A DNA stretch of 64,000 nucleotides from Edaphobacter modestus. GTDB lineage: Bacteria > Acidobacteriota > Terriglobia > Terriglobales > Acidobacteriaceae. The position numbers and the translations under genes were made by a program. Position 1 is the stretch's first letter, and every line of letters starts with the position of its first letter. Shown here one piece after another: positions 9,562 to 17,333 of this stretch. The DNA lies in the NCBI RefSeq assembly GCF_004217555.1, contig NZ_SHKW01000007.1, forward strand, positions 124,001 through 188,000, given 5' to 3'. The notes beneath the pieces were generated by a model. The model had not been told where the DNA came from. It searched no databases and saw nothing but the letters and a program-made list of their open reading frames with translations.

Positions 9562-10484
9562 GCCCTGAACGACGGCGCAATGCGGTCAACCGTGCCTGCG
9601 AGCATGGAGTCAGTGAGCGGCATGCGTGCCTTCTGTTGGGGCAACCCAGGGGCACGCAGCGCTACCGGCCGACACAGCGTGAAGACGAGGATGCTCTGAC
9701 TCGGGCCATTGTTACCCTTACCAGCCAGTATGGCCGCTATGGGTATCGCCGGATCACGGCGCTACTCCAGCGAGCCGGCTGGCAGGTCGGCAAGGACCGA
9801 GTCGAACGCATCTGGCGTCGTGAAGGGCTGAAGGTACCAAAGAAGCAGAAGGCGAGAGGGCGGTTATGGCTCAACGATGGCTCGTGTGTGCGGCTCAGGC
9901 CGACACACTCGAACCATGTCTGGAGCTACGACTTCGTGAGTGCGCGAACGCACGATGGCCGCAGTGTGCGCATCCTCAACCTGATCGACGAGCACAGCCG
10001 GGAGTGCCTGCTGATACGGGCCGAACGGCGCTGGAGTTCGGCCAAGGTCATCAGCGCTCTGGCTGACGTCATGGTCTGGAAAGGAGTTCCCGAGCACATA
10101 CGTTCTGACAATGGGCCCGAGTTCGTGGCCAAAGACCTGCGCAAATGGCTGGCGAACACAGGAGCAAAGACACTGTATATCGAACCCGGCTCTCCCTGGG
10201 AGAACGGCTACTGTGAGAGCTTCAACTCGAAGCTGCGGGATGAGTTCCTCAACGGAGAGATCTTCTACTCCATCAAAGAGCTTCGCGTGCTGGCAGAACG
10301 CTGGCGCGTCCACTACAACACCGTCAGACCACACTCTTCGCTGGGATATACACCACCAGCTCCGGCGGCCCGGATGATCGCAACAAGCAAGGGGCATGGA
10401 GAAGTGGAAACCGCTACGCGCTTCCCACTTCTCCACACCCCAGACGGCGGCTATCTGAACTCAGAGATAAACGCGCTACACTAA
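9552..10484 (+). CDS. IS3-family transposase OrfB (DDE integrase domain)
   Basis: Open in the -1 frame from the slippery site. The start of this segment (LLSPERRRNAV...ERHACLLLGQPRGTQRY) is typical for OrfB reached by frameshifting. Catalytic acids are visible in SYDFVSARTHDG (first D), IRSDNGPEFVA (second D) and PWENGYCESFNSKLRDE (E). The rve-type domain catalyses strand transfer once joined to the OrfA DNA-binding part. The frame is intact to its stop just inside the right end. Confidence 0.9.
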   Translation, partial: KLLSPERRRNAVNRACEHGVSERHACLLLGQPRGTQRYRPTQREDEDALTRAIVTLTSQYGRYGYRRITALLQRAGWQVGKDRVERIWRREGLKVPKKQKARGRLWLNDGSCVRLRPTHSNHVWSYDFVSARTHDGRSVRILNLIDEHSRECLLIRAERRWSSAKVISALADVMVWKGVPEHIRSDNGPEFVAKDLRKWLANTGAKTLYIEPGSPWENGYCESFNSKLRDEFLNGEIFYSIKELRVLAERWRVHYNTVRPHSSLGYTPPAPAARMIATSKGHGEVETATRFPLLHTPDGGYLNSEINALH

Positions 10485-10499
10485 CTCCTCATTGGTACA

Positions 10500-10618
10500 A
10501 AACATCGGGCAAGCCACGCAGCAATTTCTGTGTTGATGATGGCTCCGATGTCGGCACCTTGCGCTTGTATCTTTGCAGACAGTATCAATAACGCAAAAAT
10601 TAAAATCACCTTCTTCAT
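10500..10618 (-). pseudogene. Signal-peptide start of the IS-interrupted secreted protein
   Basis: An ATG at 10618-10616 preceded by AGAGG begins KKVILIFALLILSAKIQAQ, a clear signal peptide, followed by GADIGAIINTEIAAW and then the IS3 right end. The frame has the same strand and order as the 3' fragment at 8063-9238, so both probably belonged to one gene whose middle was lost. The join cannot be proven here because no target duplication remains. Confidence 0.5.
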
Positions 10619-10729
10619 CGCAAAACCTCTATCTGTCCAGATCGCATATTGCGAACATCTGCCTAAATGCAAAAGCTTCCTTGTCAAACTTTGCTGATCA
10701 CGTATATAGATTCGAGCCGAGACGCAATC

Positions 10730-10770
10730 AAGGTTAATTTACGGCCTAGAAACTCCGTTTACGGTTAATT
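10730..10770. promoter_or_regulatory. Paired TTTACGG motif between divergent gene fragments
   Basis: AAGGTTAATTTACGG (10730-10744) and TTTACGGTTAATT (10758-10770) lie between the signal-peptide fragment (left, minus) and the truncated winged-helix regulator (right, plus). The same pair stands upstream of the TonB receptor at 7710-7750. It probably was an operator for the regulator encoded beside it. Confidence 0.45.
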
Positions 10771-10792
10771 CTATTTAGAATCAGGGTGTTAC

Positions 10793-11150
10793 GTGGCAAT
10801 CTTGCGCAGCGTGGAAACTCATAATGGCACATCAACAACGACGAACGTTGCGTTCGAGCATGACGAGAGATGGCTTCTTGTGCAACGCATTGTCAGAAGT
10901 AAGCCTTTTATCAAAGCATCGCAACTCCGAGAGATTCTGATCACTCCTGGACGAAGGGATAGCGATCCCCGAACATAAAGATGAGTTCGAGACCACGATC
11001 AGGAGCGTCAAAGGTAAATCGTCTAAAGGACTTTGCTTTGTATATTCTGATCAGCACGGCGATCATATGCGTCGTCGTAGGTGGAGTGGTACTTGCGGGA
11101 GAAAACGGACTTGCCTCCCTCAAGTGGCTGAACTTCGCAATTTCACCACT
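10793..11150 (+). pseudogene. Truncated winged-helix regulator, paralogue of the gene at 1188
   Basis: The GTG start and first ~50 residues closely follow the intact regulator (ERWLLVQRIVRSKPFIKASQLREIL). After AGATTCTGATC a stretch of about 20 bases present in the intact gene is missing, shifting the frame, and the rest of the DNA-binding domain is lost. A membrane segment survives in another frame near 11030-11100 (ALYILISTAIICVVVGGVVLAG). The remainder is replaced by an ISNCY remnant. It cannot give a working regulator. Confidence 0.75.
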
Positions 11151-11184
11151 TTGACTTACGGCTTTTGGATAGCTGATAACCGTG

Positions 11185-11560
11185 CAGCGCTGAGAAGACC
11201 TCCACGTAATGGCCTGCCAGTTTCCCCGACAGCTCACTGCGTTCGAGGATGATCTGCTTTCGGTCGTACGACAGTGTGAGCTGCTCACCGACATGGCGCT
11301 GTTCGCGGTGGCACAGGATGTCAGTCAAGCGATTCGCTTTCACATTGAGAGGACGGTGCAGATCCTCAGGCTTGGTCGCGGTCAGCGCGAAGCGTTCGTT
11401 GAATCGCAGGACGAACCCGGGCAGGAAAGCGTTGCCGGCCACCATATCGCATACCTCCTCAAGGCGTAGCTCCTTGACGAGGCGGCCTTGCAGGTGCGGT
11501 TAGCCCGCTCCACGCGACCCTTCGCCTGACTGGAGTCCGCACAGAGGATCTCGTTGCCCG
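11185..11560 (-). mobile_element. ISNCY-family transposase remnant (central part)
   Basis: The minus strand encodes pieces closely matching the intact transposase at 33669-35003: EILCADSSQAKGRVERANRT, then after a frameshift MVAGNAFLPGFVLRFNERFAL and DILCHREQRHVGEQLTLSYD. Both the N-terminal and C-terminal parts are absent. It is a decayed fragment lying across the broken regulator's 3' side. Confidence 0.75.
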
Positions 11561-11666
11561 CGGTTGGTGGGTGTGATATTTGTTTGCTGAGCATGTGAAC
11601 GAACTGTTTGGGCAAGCGAACGTAAGGTATCTTCAGAGTCGCCGCAAATTTACCTGGGAGTGTGCC

Positions 11667-13706
11667 GTGAAGAAGCTGATGGTTGGTGTAGCAACAGCTA
11701 GTATCGTTCTTATGTCTTCGATTGCACATGCACAGCAGCCGCCGCTGATCGACCGTCAGCTTTTCTTTGGAGAGGTTCAGATTGCGGGAGCACAGGTCTC
11801 GCCGGATGGGCAGTGGATCTCATTTCTGAAGCCGTACAAGGGTGTGCGCAATATCTGGGTGAAGAAGGCGGGAGAGCCGTTCGATAAAGCGCGGCCGTTG
11901 AGCGGGGAGAAGACGCGTCCGGTGGGCGAGTACTTCTGGTCGCGCAACTCGAAGTACGTTCTGTACACGCAGGACAACGCGGGCGATGAGAACTTCAACG
12001 TGTATGCGATCGATCCCGCTGCTCCGGCGCAGAGCGCGACGGGGCTTCCGGTGACGCGTGCGCTCACGGACCTGAAGGGCGTGCGCACGATGATCTACGC
12101 GGCTCCCAAGGCGAAGCCGGACATCCTGTATATCGGGCTGAACGATCGCGACAAGCGCTGGCACGACCTGTATGAGCTGCATCTTTCAAACGGCGAGAAG
12201 AAGCTGGTGCGGCAGAACACGGAGCACATCTCTGGATGGGACTTCGACAACAACGGCGACCTTAGGCTGGCGGCACGAACGAACCAGGCGGGCGACACGG
12301 AGATCCTGAGCGTTACGGCAGACGGCTTCAAGCAGATCTATGGCTGCAACGTGCTGGAGCAGTGCGGTGTGGTGGCATTTACTCCGGACAACAAGCAGGG
12401 ATACCTGATCACGAACAAGGGCGCGATGAACTTTATCGAGCTCGAGACGATTGACCCCGTGAGCGGAGCGACAGCGAAGGTGGAGAGCGATCCTGATGGA
12501 CGGGTGGACCTGCAGGGGATGGTGACGTCGCGACTCGACCATCGCATCATCTTCACGATGTATGAGGATGACCGCCCGCGCCTGTACTTCCACGACAAGG
12601 AGTTCGAGAAGGAGTATCACTGGCTGCAGTCGAAGCTGCCGGGCAAGGCGATTACGTTCGGGTCTCCCTCGGACGACGAGAACGTCTGGGTGCTGAACGC
12701 CTTCAATGACAGAGAGCCGGGCGAGACGTATGTGTGGGACCGCAAGGCGAAGACGCTGGCGCTGCAGTACAGGATTCGCGAGGAGATTCCGCGCGTGTCG
12801 CTCTCGGAAACCAAGCCCTATCACTACAAGTCTTCCGATGGCCTGGAGATTCCGGCATACCTAACGCTGCCGAAGGGACTGTCTGCAAAGAATCTTCCGC
12901 TGATTGTGTTTCCGCATGGCGGGCCCTGGGGACGCGATGCTTTCCGTTACGACACCTTTGCGCAGTTTCTTTCGAATCGCGGATACGCAGTGTTGCAGCC
13001 GAACTTCCGCGCGTCCACAGGTTACGGGAAGAAGTTTTTGAACGCGGGCAATGGCGAGTGGGGCCGCAAGATGCAGGACGATCTGACGTGGGGCGCGAAG
13101 GCTCTCGTTGCAGACGGCACCGTCGATCCGAAGCGCGTGGGTATTGCCGGCGGATCGTACGGCGGCTATGCGACGTTGGCCGGTGTGGCGTTCACTCCGG
13201 ATGTGTATGCGGCGGCGTTTGCGATCGTCGCGCCGTCGAACCTGATTACGCTGCTTGATGCGATTCCGCCGTACTGGGAAGCGGGGCGCAAGCAGATGTA
13301 TACGCGCATGGCGGACCCGAACACTCCAGCGGGCAAGGAGCTGTTGATTGCGGAGTCGCCGCTGACGAAGGCGAAGTCGATTGTGACGCCGCTCGTGGTG
13401 GTGCAGGGCAAGAACGATCCCCGCGTGAACATTCGCGAGAGCAACCAGATTGTGGCGGCGGTGCGCGATAACGGCAAGCCGGTGGAGTACCTGGTGGCTC
13501 CGGATGAGGGGCATGGGTTTGCGCGGCCGATCAACAATCTTGCGATGGTGACGAAGATGGAGGAGTTCTTCGCGAAGTATCTGGGCGGACGCTACCAGAA
13601 GGAGGTTCCGGAGGATGTTGCGGAGCGCCTGAAGATGCTGATGGTGGATCCGAGGACCGTGAACGGCGATGTCACGCTGAAGGGAACGGGAGATGGTAGC
13701 AAATAG
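11667..13706 (+). CDS. S9-family (prolyl oligopeptidase-like) exported peptidase
   Basis: 679 residues from GTG at 11667, chosen because GGGAG lies just upstream and a signal peptide follows at once (LMVGVATASIVLMSSIAHAQ); the longer frame start lacks both. An N-terminal beta-propeller (~30-400) precedes an alpha/beta-hydrolase domain. The triad is visible: Ser497 in GGSYGGYA, Asp584 in GKNDPRVN and His616 in DEGHGFARP; the oxyanion-side motif FPHGGPWGRD is also present. It should hydrolyse peptides, probably in the periplasm. GC content is higher than in the surrounding IS debris. It stands alone, with ISNCY remnants on both sides. Confidence 0.9.
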   Translation: MKKLMVGVATASIVLMSSIAHAQQPPLIDRQLFFGEVQIAGAQVSPDGQWISFLKPYKGVRNIWVKKAGEPFDKARPLSGEKTRPVGEYFWSRNSKYVLYTQDNAGDENFNVYAIDPAAPAQSATGLPVTRALTDLKGVRTMIYAAPKAKPDILYIGLNDRDKRWHDLYELHLSNGEKKLVRQNTEHISGWDFDNNGDLRLAARTNQAGDTEILSVTADGFKQIYGCNVLEQCGVVAFTPDNKQGYLITNKGAMNFIELETIDPVSGATAKVESDPDGRVDLQGMVTSRLDHRIIFTMYEDDRPRLYFHDKEFEKEYHWLQSKLPGKAITFGSPSDDENVWVLNAFNDREPGETYVWDRKAKTLALQYRIREEIPRVSLSETKPYHYKSSDGLEIPAYLTLPKGLSAKNLPLIVFPHGGPWGRDAFRYDTFAQFLSNRGYAVLQPNFRASTGYGKKFLNAGNGEWGRKMQDDLTWGAKALVADGTVDPKRVGIAGGSYGGYATLAGVAFTPDVYAAAFAIVAPSNLITLLDAIPPYWEAGRKQMYTRMADPNTPAGKELLIAESPLTKAKSIVTPLVVVQGKNDPRVNIRESNQIVAAVRDNGKPVEYLVAPDEGHGFARPINNLAMVTKMEEFFAKYLGGRYQKEVPEDVAERLKMLMVDPRTVNGDVTLKGTGDGSK

Positions 13707-13764
13707 TCTGAAGTGGAATTCAAGTTCTTACATCGACCGGTTTCGAGTTGCATTTCAGGAGATT

Positions 13765-13949
13765 CCTGATGGGGAAACGAATCCGTGACTTGTGGGCTAT
13801 CCCGTTGCCGCCTTCCTGTTGATACCTCGCAACCAGTCGGTACATTTGGCGTTCGCTGACCTGTAAAAGCGAGGCAGCCTCCGTAACCGTATGACGTCCT
13901 ACAAGTACCTGACTTAAAACCTAATACGCTTCAAATCGCGAGTGCTCAT
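13765..13949 (-). mobile_element. ISNCY-family transposase remnant (N-terminal HTH)
   Basis: From ATG at 13949 the minus strand reads STRDLKRI, then, after a base loss, VLSQVLVGRHTVTEAASLL and QVSERQMYRLVARYQQEGG, matching the N-terminal helix-turn-helix of ISNCY transposases (compare 35003 downward). The rest of the element is gone. Confidence 0.65.
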
Positions 13950-13968
13950 TCTGAAGCTTCATCACAAA

Positions 13969-14080
13969 GGACGGTTTATGGAACGTTTTAGAACCATCTT
14001 TTGACGTGAGTTATAAATCCTCTTAAGTCGTACCACAACTCGCGTCACAAACAAATAGATTATGACACTATTTGTGATAT
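13969..14080 (+). repeat. res-like site, copy A (upstream of recombinase)
   Basis: Contains GACGGTTTATG (13970-13980), an inverted repeat TGACGTGAGTT...AACTCGCGTCA (14002-14012 / 14037-14047, one mismatch), and a second one, TCACAAACAAATAG...CTATTTGTGA (14045-14077). It ends nine bases before the recombinase start, the normal place for a resolvase res site that doubles as the gene's operator. Shortened relatives lie at 21852-21937 and 23240-23300. Confidence 0.6.
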
Positions 14081-14088
14081 TTTTTTGC

Positions 14089-14711
14089 ATGGTCATTGGA
14101 TATGCTCGCGTTTCGACGGACGACCAGACGAACCCGGCTCAGCTCGCGGAGCTGAAGAAGCCGGTTGCAAAAGAATCTACGAGGAGAAGATCAGTGGCCG
14201 GAATGTCGATCGGCCTGAGCTGACGCGATGCTTTGACAGGCTGGATGAGGGAGACACCCTCATCGTGTGGCGTCTCGATCGCCTAGGAAGGTCATTAGCC
14301 GATTTGTTGGAGATAGTGAATACTCTTCAGCTGCGCAAGGTCGCTTTTGTCTCGCTGAAGGAGAAGTTCGATACGAGCCATGCTACAGGACGCCTGATCT
14401 TTCATGTCTTCGCATCGCTGGCCGAGTTTGAGAGGGAACTGATCCGGGAGCGGACTATGGCGGGACTGGCCGCCGCTAAAGCTCGCGGTCGGTTGGGTGG
14501 ACGCAAGCCAAAGCTTGCAAACGACCAGATGAGCAAGATTCGCTCATTGTGGGATGGCAATCAGTATTCGAAACAGGAGCTTGGAACGATGTTTAGTGTG
14601 TCGAAATCCACCATTGACCGGATCGTTAGGTCCGGACCGGTAAAGCTGAAAGTTGCAGCGAAAGCACGGAAGCCAAAAAGAACCACAAACAAGCCGAGGG
14701 GAGGGAAGTGA
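14089..14711 (+). pseudogene. Serine recombinase (resolvase/invertase), single frameshift
   Basis: ATG at 14089 begins VIGYARVSTDDQTNPAQLAE with the catalytic Ser in YARVSTDDQ. At about 14157-14163 (GAAGAAGCCGG) one base appears missing: the original frame runs into a stop, while the rest, GCKRIYEEKISGRNVDRPEL and IVWRLDRLGRS, continues in the -1 frame through the long E-helix (HVFASLAEFERELIRERT) and a C-terminal HTH (YSKQELGTMFSVSKSTIDRI). Total length (~207 residues) is normal for small resolvases. Either it is a pseudogene or the window has a base error there. The res-like site lies directly upstream. A start at 14085 in the second frame would lack the catalytic serine. Confidence 0.8.
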
Positions 14712-14938
14712 TGCGAGTAATTTGCACTGGCGGCGGGTTCGACGTTGAGGGAGAAGTGATCGGAGGTGAGGACTTCGACCCGATCAGTCGTACATGCGAT
14801 CTTGATTCTACTTTCACTGTCCGGTGTGATGATGGAGCATTATTCCAGGTACACGGCTGGATGGTGGAGGTTGAGGCGGTTGGCCTATCTGAGAAGAAGC
14901 AAGGCATCGAGCCTGGTTTCCCACTGAATAATGGTTAG
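14711..14938 (+). CDS. Small hypothetical protein coupled to the recombinase
   Basis: 75 residues from ATG at 14711, which overlaps the recombinase stop by one base (TGATG), suggesting translational coupling. The product is acidic, beta-prone and without signal peptide or membrane segment (ICTGGGFDVEGEVIGG, STFTVRCDDGALFQVHGW). I do not recognise a family. It may travel with the recombinase as an accessory factor; that is inference from position only. Confidence 0.45.
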   Translation: MRVICTGGGFDVEGEVIGGEDFDPISRTCDLDSTFTVRCDDGALFQVHGWMVEVEAVGLSEKKQGIEPGFPLNNG

Positions 14939-15035
14939 ATCAAAATCCTTAACGGAGGTTTCGTTTGGATGTGGCTACTACCCTTGACCCAATCCGTACC
15001 GATGACTACCGTAGGAGCGAAAGGCAAGGTCACGC

Positions 15036-15944
15036 ATGTTCACCATCGATCGCCGCAGGTTTCTCGCCGGTTCCGCCACCCTTGCAGCCATGGCTTCCAT
15101 TCCCGCCTCGGCCTTTGCCCGAACGGAGACCATCGAGCGCGAAGCGGGTGTCAAACTCAAACTCGGTCTCAACGCCTATTCATTTAACAAGCAGCTTCGC
15201 GAAGGCTCCATGAGCCTCACGGATGTCGTCCATTTCTGCGCGAAGCAGGCAGTGGATGCACTGGATGCCACCGGATACTACTTCCCCGGTTATCCCAATG
15301 CGCCAACCGACGAATACGTCTACAACCTGAAGCGCGTCGCCTTTGTGAACGGAGTCGCCATCAGCGGCACCGGCGTCCACAACGACTTCGCCGTCGCGGA
15401 CCCGGCACCCCGAAAGAAGGATGTCCAGCTCATCAAGGACTGGATTGTCGTCGCCAGCAAACTCGGCGCCCCGGTCATTCGCGTCTTTTCCGGCTCAGCG
15501 CGTCCAACTGGCGCCACCTCCGAGCAGGCGCTCGCATGGATGGTTTCCGACTTCCAGGAATGCGCCGCATTCGGCAAGGAGCATGGCGTGGTCGTTGCGG
15601 TCCAGCAGCACAACGACTTCCTCAAAACCGCCGCGGAGACCATTCAGCTCATTGATGCGGTTGGTTCCGACTGGTTCGCCTGCATCCTCGATATCGGCAG
15701 CCTGCGCTCCGGAGACCCATACGCCGAGATCGAGAAGCTCGTTCCCTACGCGGTCTCGTGGCAGATCAAGAAAGAGGTGGGTCGCAACGGAAAGAGCGAA
15801 CCCACCGACCTGACAAAGATCAAGGCCATCATCGACCGCTCCGGCTACCGCGGCTATCTTCCGTTTGAGGCCTTGGACTCCGGCGATGCTCAGGCGAAGA
15901 TCATCGCCTTCCTCGACAAGATCCGCCAAACTTTCGCAGCATAA
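15036..15944 (+). CDS. Tat-exported sugar phosphate isomerase/epimerase-like TIM barrel
   Basis: 302 residues. The N-terminus has a twin-arginine signal (DRRRFLAGSATLAAMASIPASAFA). The rest is an AP-endonuclease-2/xylose-isomerase-like TIM barrel: LKLGLNAYSF (strand 1), VVAVQQHNDF, ACILDIGSL, SWQIKKEV and YLPFEALDSGD follow the metal-ligand order of the family, although several usual His/Glu positions are substituted. It probably acts on a sugar or cyclitol in the periplasm. AAGG lies upstream of the chosen ATG. It stands alone between the recombinase module and the FtsX-like fragment. Confidence 0.8.
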   Translation: MFTIDRRRFLAGSATLAAMASIPASAFARTETIEREAGVKLKLGLNAYSFNKQLREGSMSLTDVVHFCAKQAVDALDATGYYFPGYPNAPTDEYVYNLKRVAFVNGVAISGTGVHNDFAVADPAPRKKDVQLIKDWIVVASKLGAPVIRVFSGSARPTGATSEQALAWMVSDFQECAAFGKEHGVVVAVQQHNDFLKTAAETIQLIDAVGSDWFACILDIGSLRSGDPYAEIEKLVPYAVSWQIKKEVGRNGKSEPTDLTKIKAIIDRSGYRGYLPFEALDSGDAQAKIIAFLDKIRQTFAA

Positions 15945-16071
15945 ATTATTGACCTACACCCGACCCGCCGATTGCGAGCCCAGGATTGGCCGGCCTAGTG
16001 ATGACGTTTGAGAATTCCCAACAGAAGCGTCACCTAATGCTCAGGAGTATACTTCCGCCGGAGAGATGTAC

Positions 16072-16158
16072 ATGTCGCATATCGTCACGGGGGTGGCTGT
16101 GTTCGGCATCATTGCATTTGTTTGTTTCTGGGGACGTCGCCACAAGATCTACTTGTAA
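16072..16158 (+). CDS. Tiny single-pass membrane protein (28 residues)
   Basis: ATG preceded by GGAGAG; encodes SHIVTGVAVFGIIAFVCF, a clean transmembrane helix, then WGRRHKIYL with a positive, cytoplasm-facing tail. It lies 15 bases upstream of the FtsX-like gene on the same strand. Similar in size and layout to regulatory microproteins of membrane complexes, but no family is recognised. Confidence 0.4.
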   Translation: MSHIVTGVAVFGIIAFVCFWGRRHKIYL

Positions 16159-16173
16159 ATCCGATTCCTACTC

Positions 16174-16719
16174 ATGATTCATCGCATAGTCATAGAAGAT
16201 TTCCGCCACAATGCTCAACAAGCGTTTTTGAACGCGTTGGGCATAGCATTTGCGGTCATGATTCTGCTTACTTTAGCGGGAGCAAACTTCAAGCCGTTAA
16301 GGCATGCGCATGTAGTGACACTGGTCTTCAAACTTACGCTCACTGCTATGCTCTTGCTGGGTCTCGCAGTTGATTTTTGCTTTCTTACAATAAACAGGTT
16401 TGCTCAGGTTCGCGAAAAAGTCCACCAATATGCAGTTCTCAGAGTTTTAGGCGCGTCACCATCTTTCTTTTACTTGCTCCAGTTGCAGGAGACCATTCTC
16501 CTATCCGTCGCCGGAACTTTGAGCGGCATCATGTTGACCTACATAGTGCGAATAGTTATGGCATACTTCGTGCCCGACTTGCTTGCTGTCGAGACACTCT
16601 ACGATCTATGGCCTTTGATCGGAATCGCTCCAGCCGGAGCCTTCTTCGCCGCTGGCGTTATGGCAACAGATTCGATCAATGGAGGGGATCTGATAGAAGC
16701 ACTGTCGCATAAAGAATAG
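16174..16719 (+). CDS. FtsX-like permease domain, short form
   Basis: 181 residues with about four hydrophobic segments. The N-terminus (VIEDFRHNAQQAFLNALGIAFAV) resembles ABC permease starts and the centre (QVREKVHQYAVLRVLGASPSFF...ETILLSVAGTLSGI) is the FtsX/MacB C-terminal permease signature. The large periplasmic domain and one part of the transmembrane core of a normal ~400-residue MacB-type permease are missing, and no ATPase gene is adjacent. It may be a deleted permease or a genuine minimal form. No clear ribosome-binding site precedes the ATG. Confidence 0.6.
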   Translation: MIHRIVIEDFRHNAQQAFLNALGIAFAVMILLTLAGANFKPLRHAHVVTLVFKLTLTAMLLLGLAVDFCFLTINRFAQVREKVHQYAVLRVLGASPSFFYLLQLQETILLSVAGTLSGIMLTYIVRIVMAYFVPDLLAVETLYDLWPLIGIAPAGAFFAAGVMATDSINGGDLIEALSHKE

Positions 16720-16753
16720 CTCATACACAAACTACTGTTGTTTGAGCGCCGCC

Positions 16754-16858
16754 TTAGAGATAGCGAACCGTCCAGATAATCCCGATGGCAGCAAGCGCAA
16801 TAACGTACATCCATCCCCTCACTGTCCCGACCCGATTGAGCCAGTTGCCTTGCATCAT
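16754..16858 (-). CDS. Tiny single-pass membrane protein (34 residues)
   Basis: ATG at 16858 preceded by GGAGGTGAAGCA, the best Shine-Dalgarno match in this part. The product, QGNWLNRVGTVRGWM then YVIALAAIGIIWTVRYL, is an amphipathic/basic N-terminus plus one membrane helix. It converges with the FtsX-like gene. No family recognised; the strong initiation signal argues it is translated. Confidence 0.5.
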   Translation of the reverse strand: MMQGNWLNRVGTVRGWMYVIALAAIGIIWTVRYL

Positions 16859-16860
16859 TG

Positions 16861-17333
16861 CTTCACCTCCAAGCGTCGATAATACGCTTCCATGGTCGTT
16901 GATACTCCTGAGTCATTTCCGCGAGCGGGCCAGTAGTACGAAGGTCGAGTACAAACGACTGTTGTTTGAGATCCAACAAGAGCGACTAGCAAGGTACAAT
17001 TTCGGCAAATGACAACTAATTCCTTGCAGCCCTTTTCGGCGAGAAATCGTCGCGAGAAGAACTGGATTGACGAAGATTTCCCGGATGGAGCGCGAGCCGG
17101 CTCGACAGGAGTAACCCGGCCGCGCTTGCCTTTGCTGAAGCCGTATTATGCGTTGATCGCTTTTCCTCTTATTCCCATCGTTCATGCGGGTGTGCCAGTC
17201 GTGCTGAAATGATGCGGATATTTGTACCGCGATAGCTGTAAACGACGACCAGCGTTCGTCCCTTTGCGCCCAACCCCAAGAGATATGAAGTGAGCGAACG
17301 GGGTGGGAGACAGAGCTGCTGTAGTGTTGAACC
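16861..17333. other. Intergenic region with no convincing gene
   Basis: Frames of 67-75 codons here lack initiation signals and motifs. The element CAAAC...TGTTGTTTGAG occurs at 16949-16968 and again at 16727-16745; each copy can form a CAAAC/GTTTG hairpin. Nothing else recognised. Confidence 0.4.

Larger units (their letters stand above)
9239..10499 (+). mobile_element. IS3-family insertion sequence, apparently complete
   Basis: 1261 bases bounded by inverted ends: left TGTACCAGTGACTAAGAG and, read inward from the right, TGTACCAATGAGGAGTTAG. It carries orfA and orfB with a canonical frameshift signal and intact DDE residues, so it may be active. Flanking bases (GCTT before, AAAC after) show no target duplication, which points to an adjacent deletion or recombination after insertion. 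Confidence 0.85.

Noticed and set aside
9239..9655. Minus-strand frame continuing from the 8063 gene into the IS3 element
   Set aside because: The extension is antisense to the transposase genes; the real gene is interrupted at 9238.
12186..12824. Long minus-strand frames antisense to the S9 peptidase
   Set aside because: Shadow frames of a GC-rich gene: Arg/His/Leu-rich composition, no motifs and no start signals; the plus strand carries the full catalytic triad.
16727..16968. Twin CAAAC...GTTTG hairpins considered as CRISPR-like repeats
   Set aside because: Only two short copies 220 bases apart, no regular spacing and no cas gene.
17009..17212. 67-codon frame before the GH92 gene
   Set aside because: No recognisable family, no clear ribosome-binding site; Arg-rich random-like composition.
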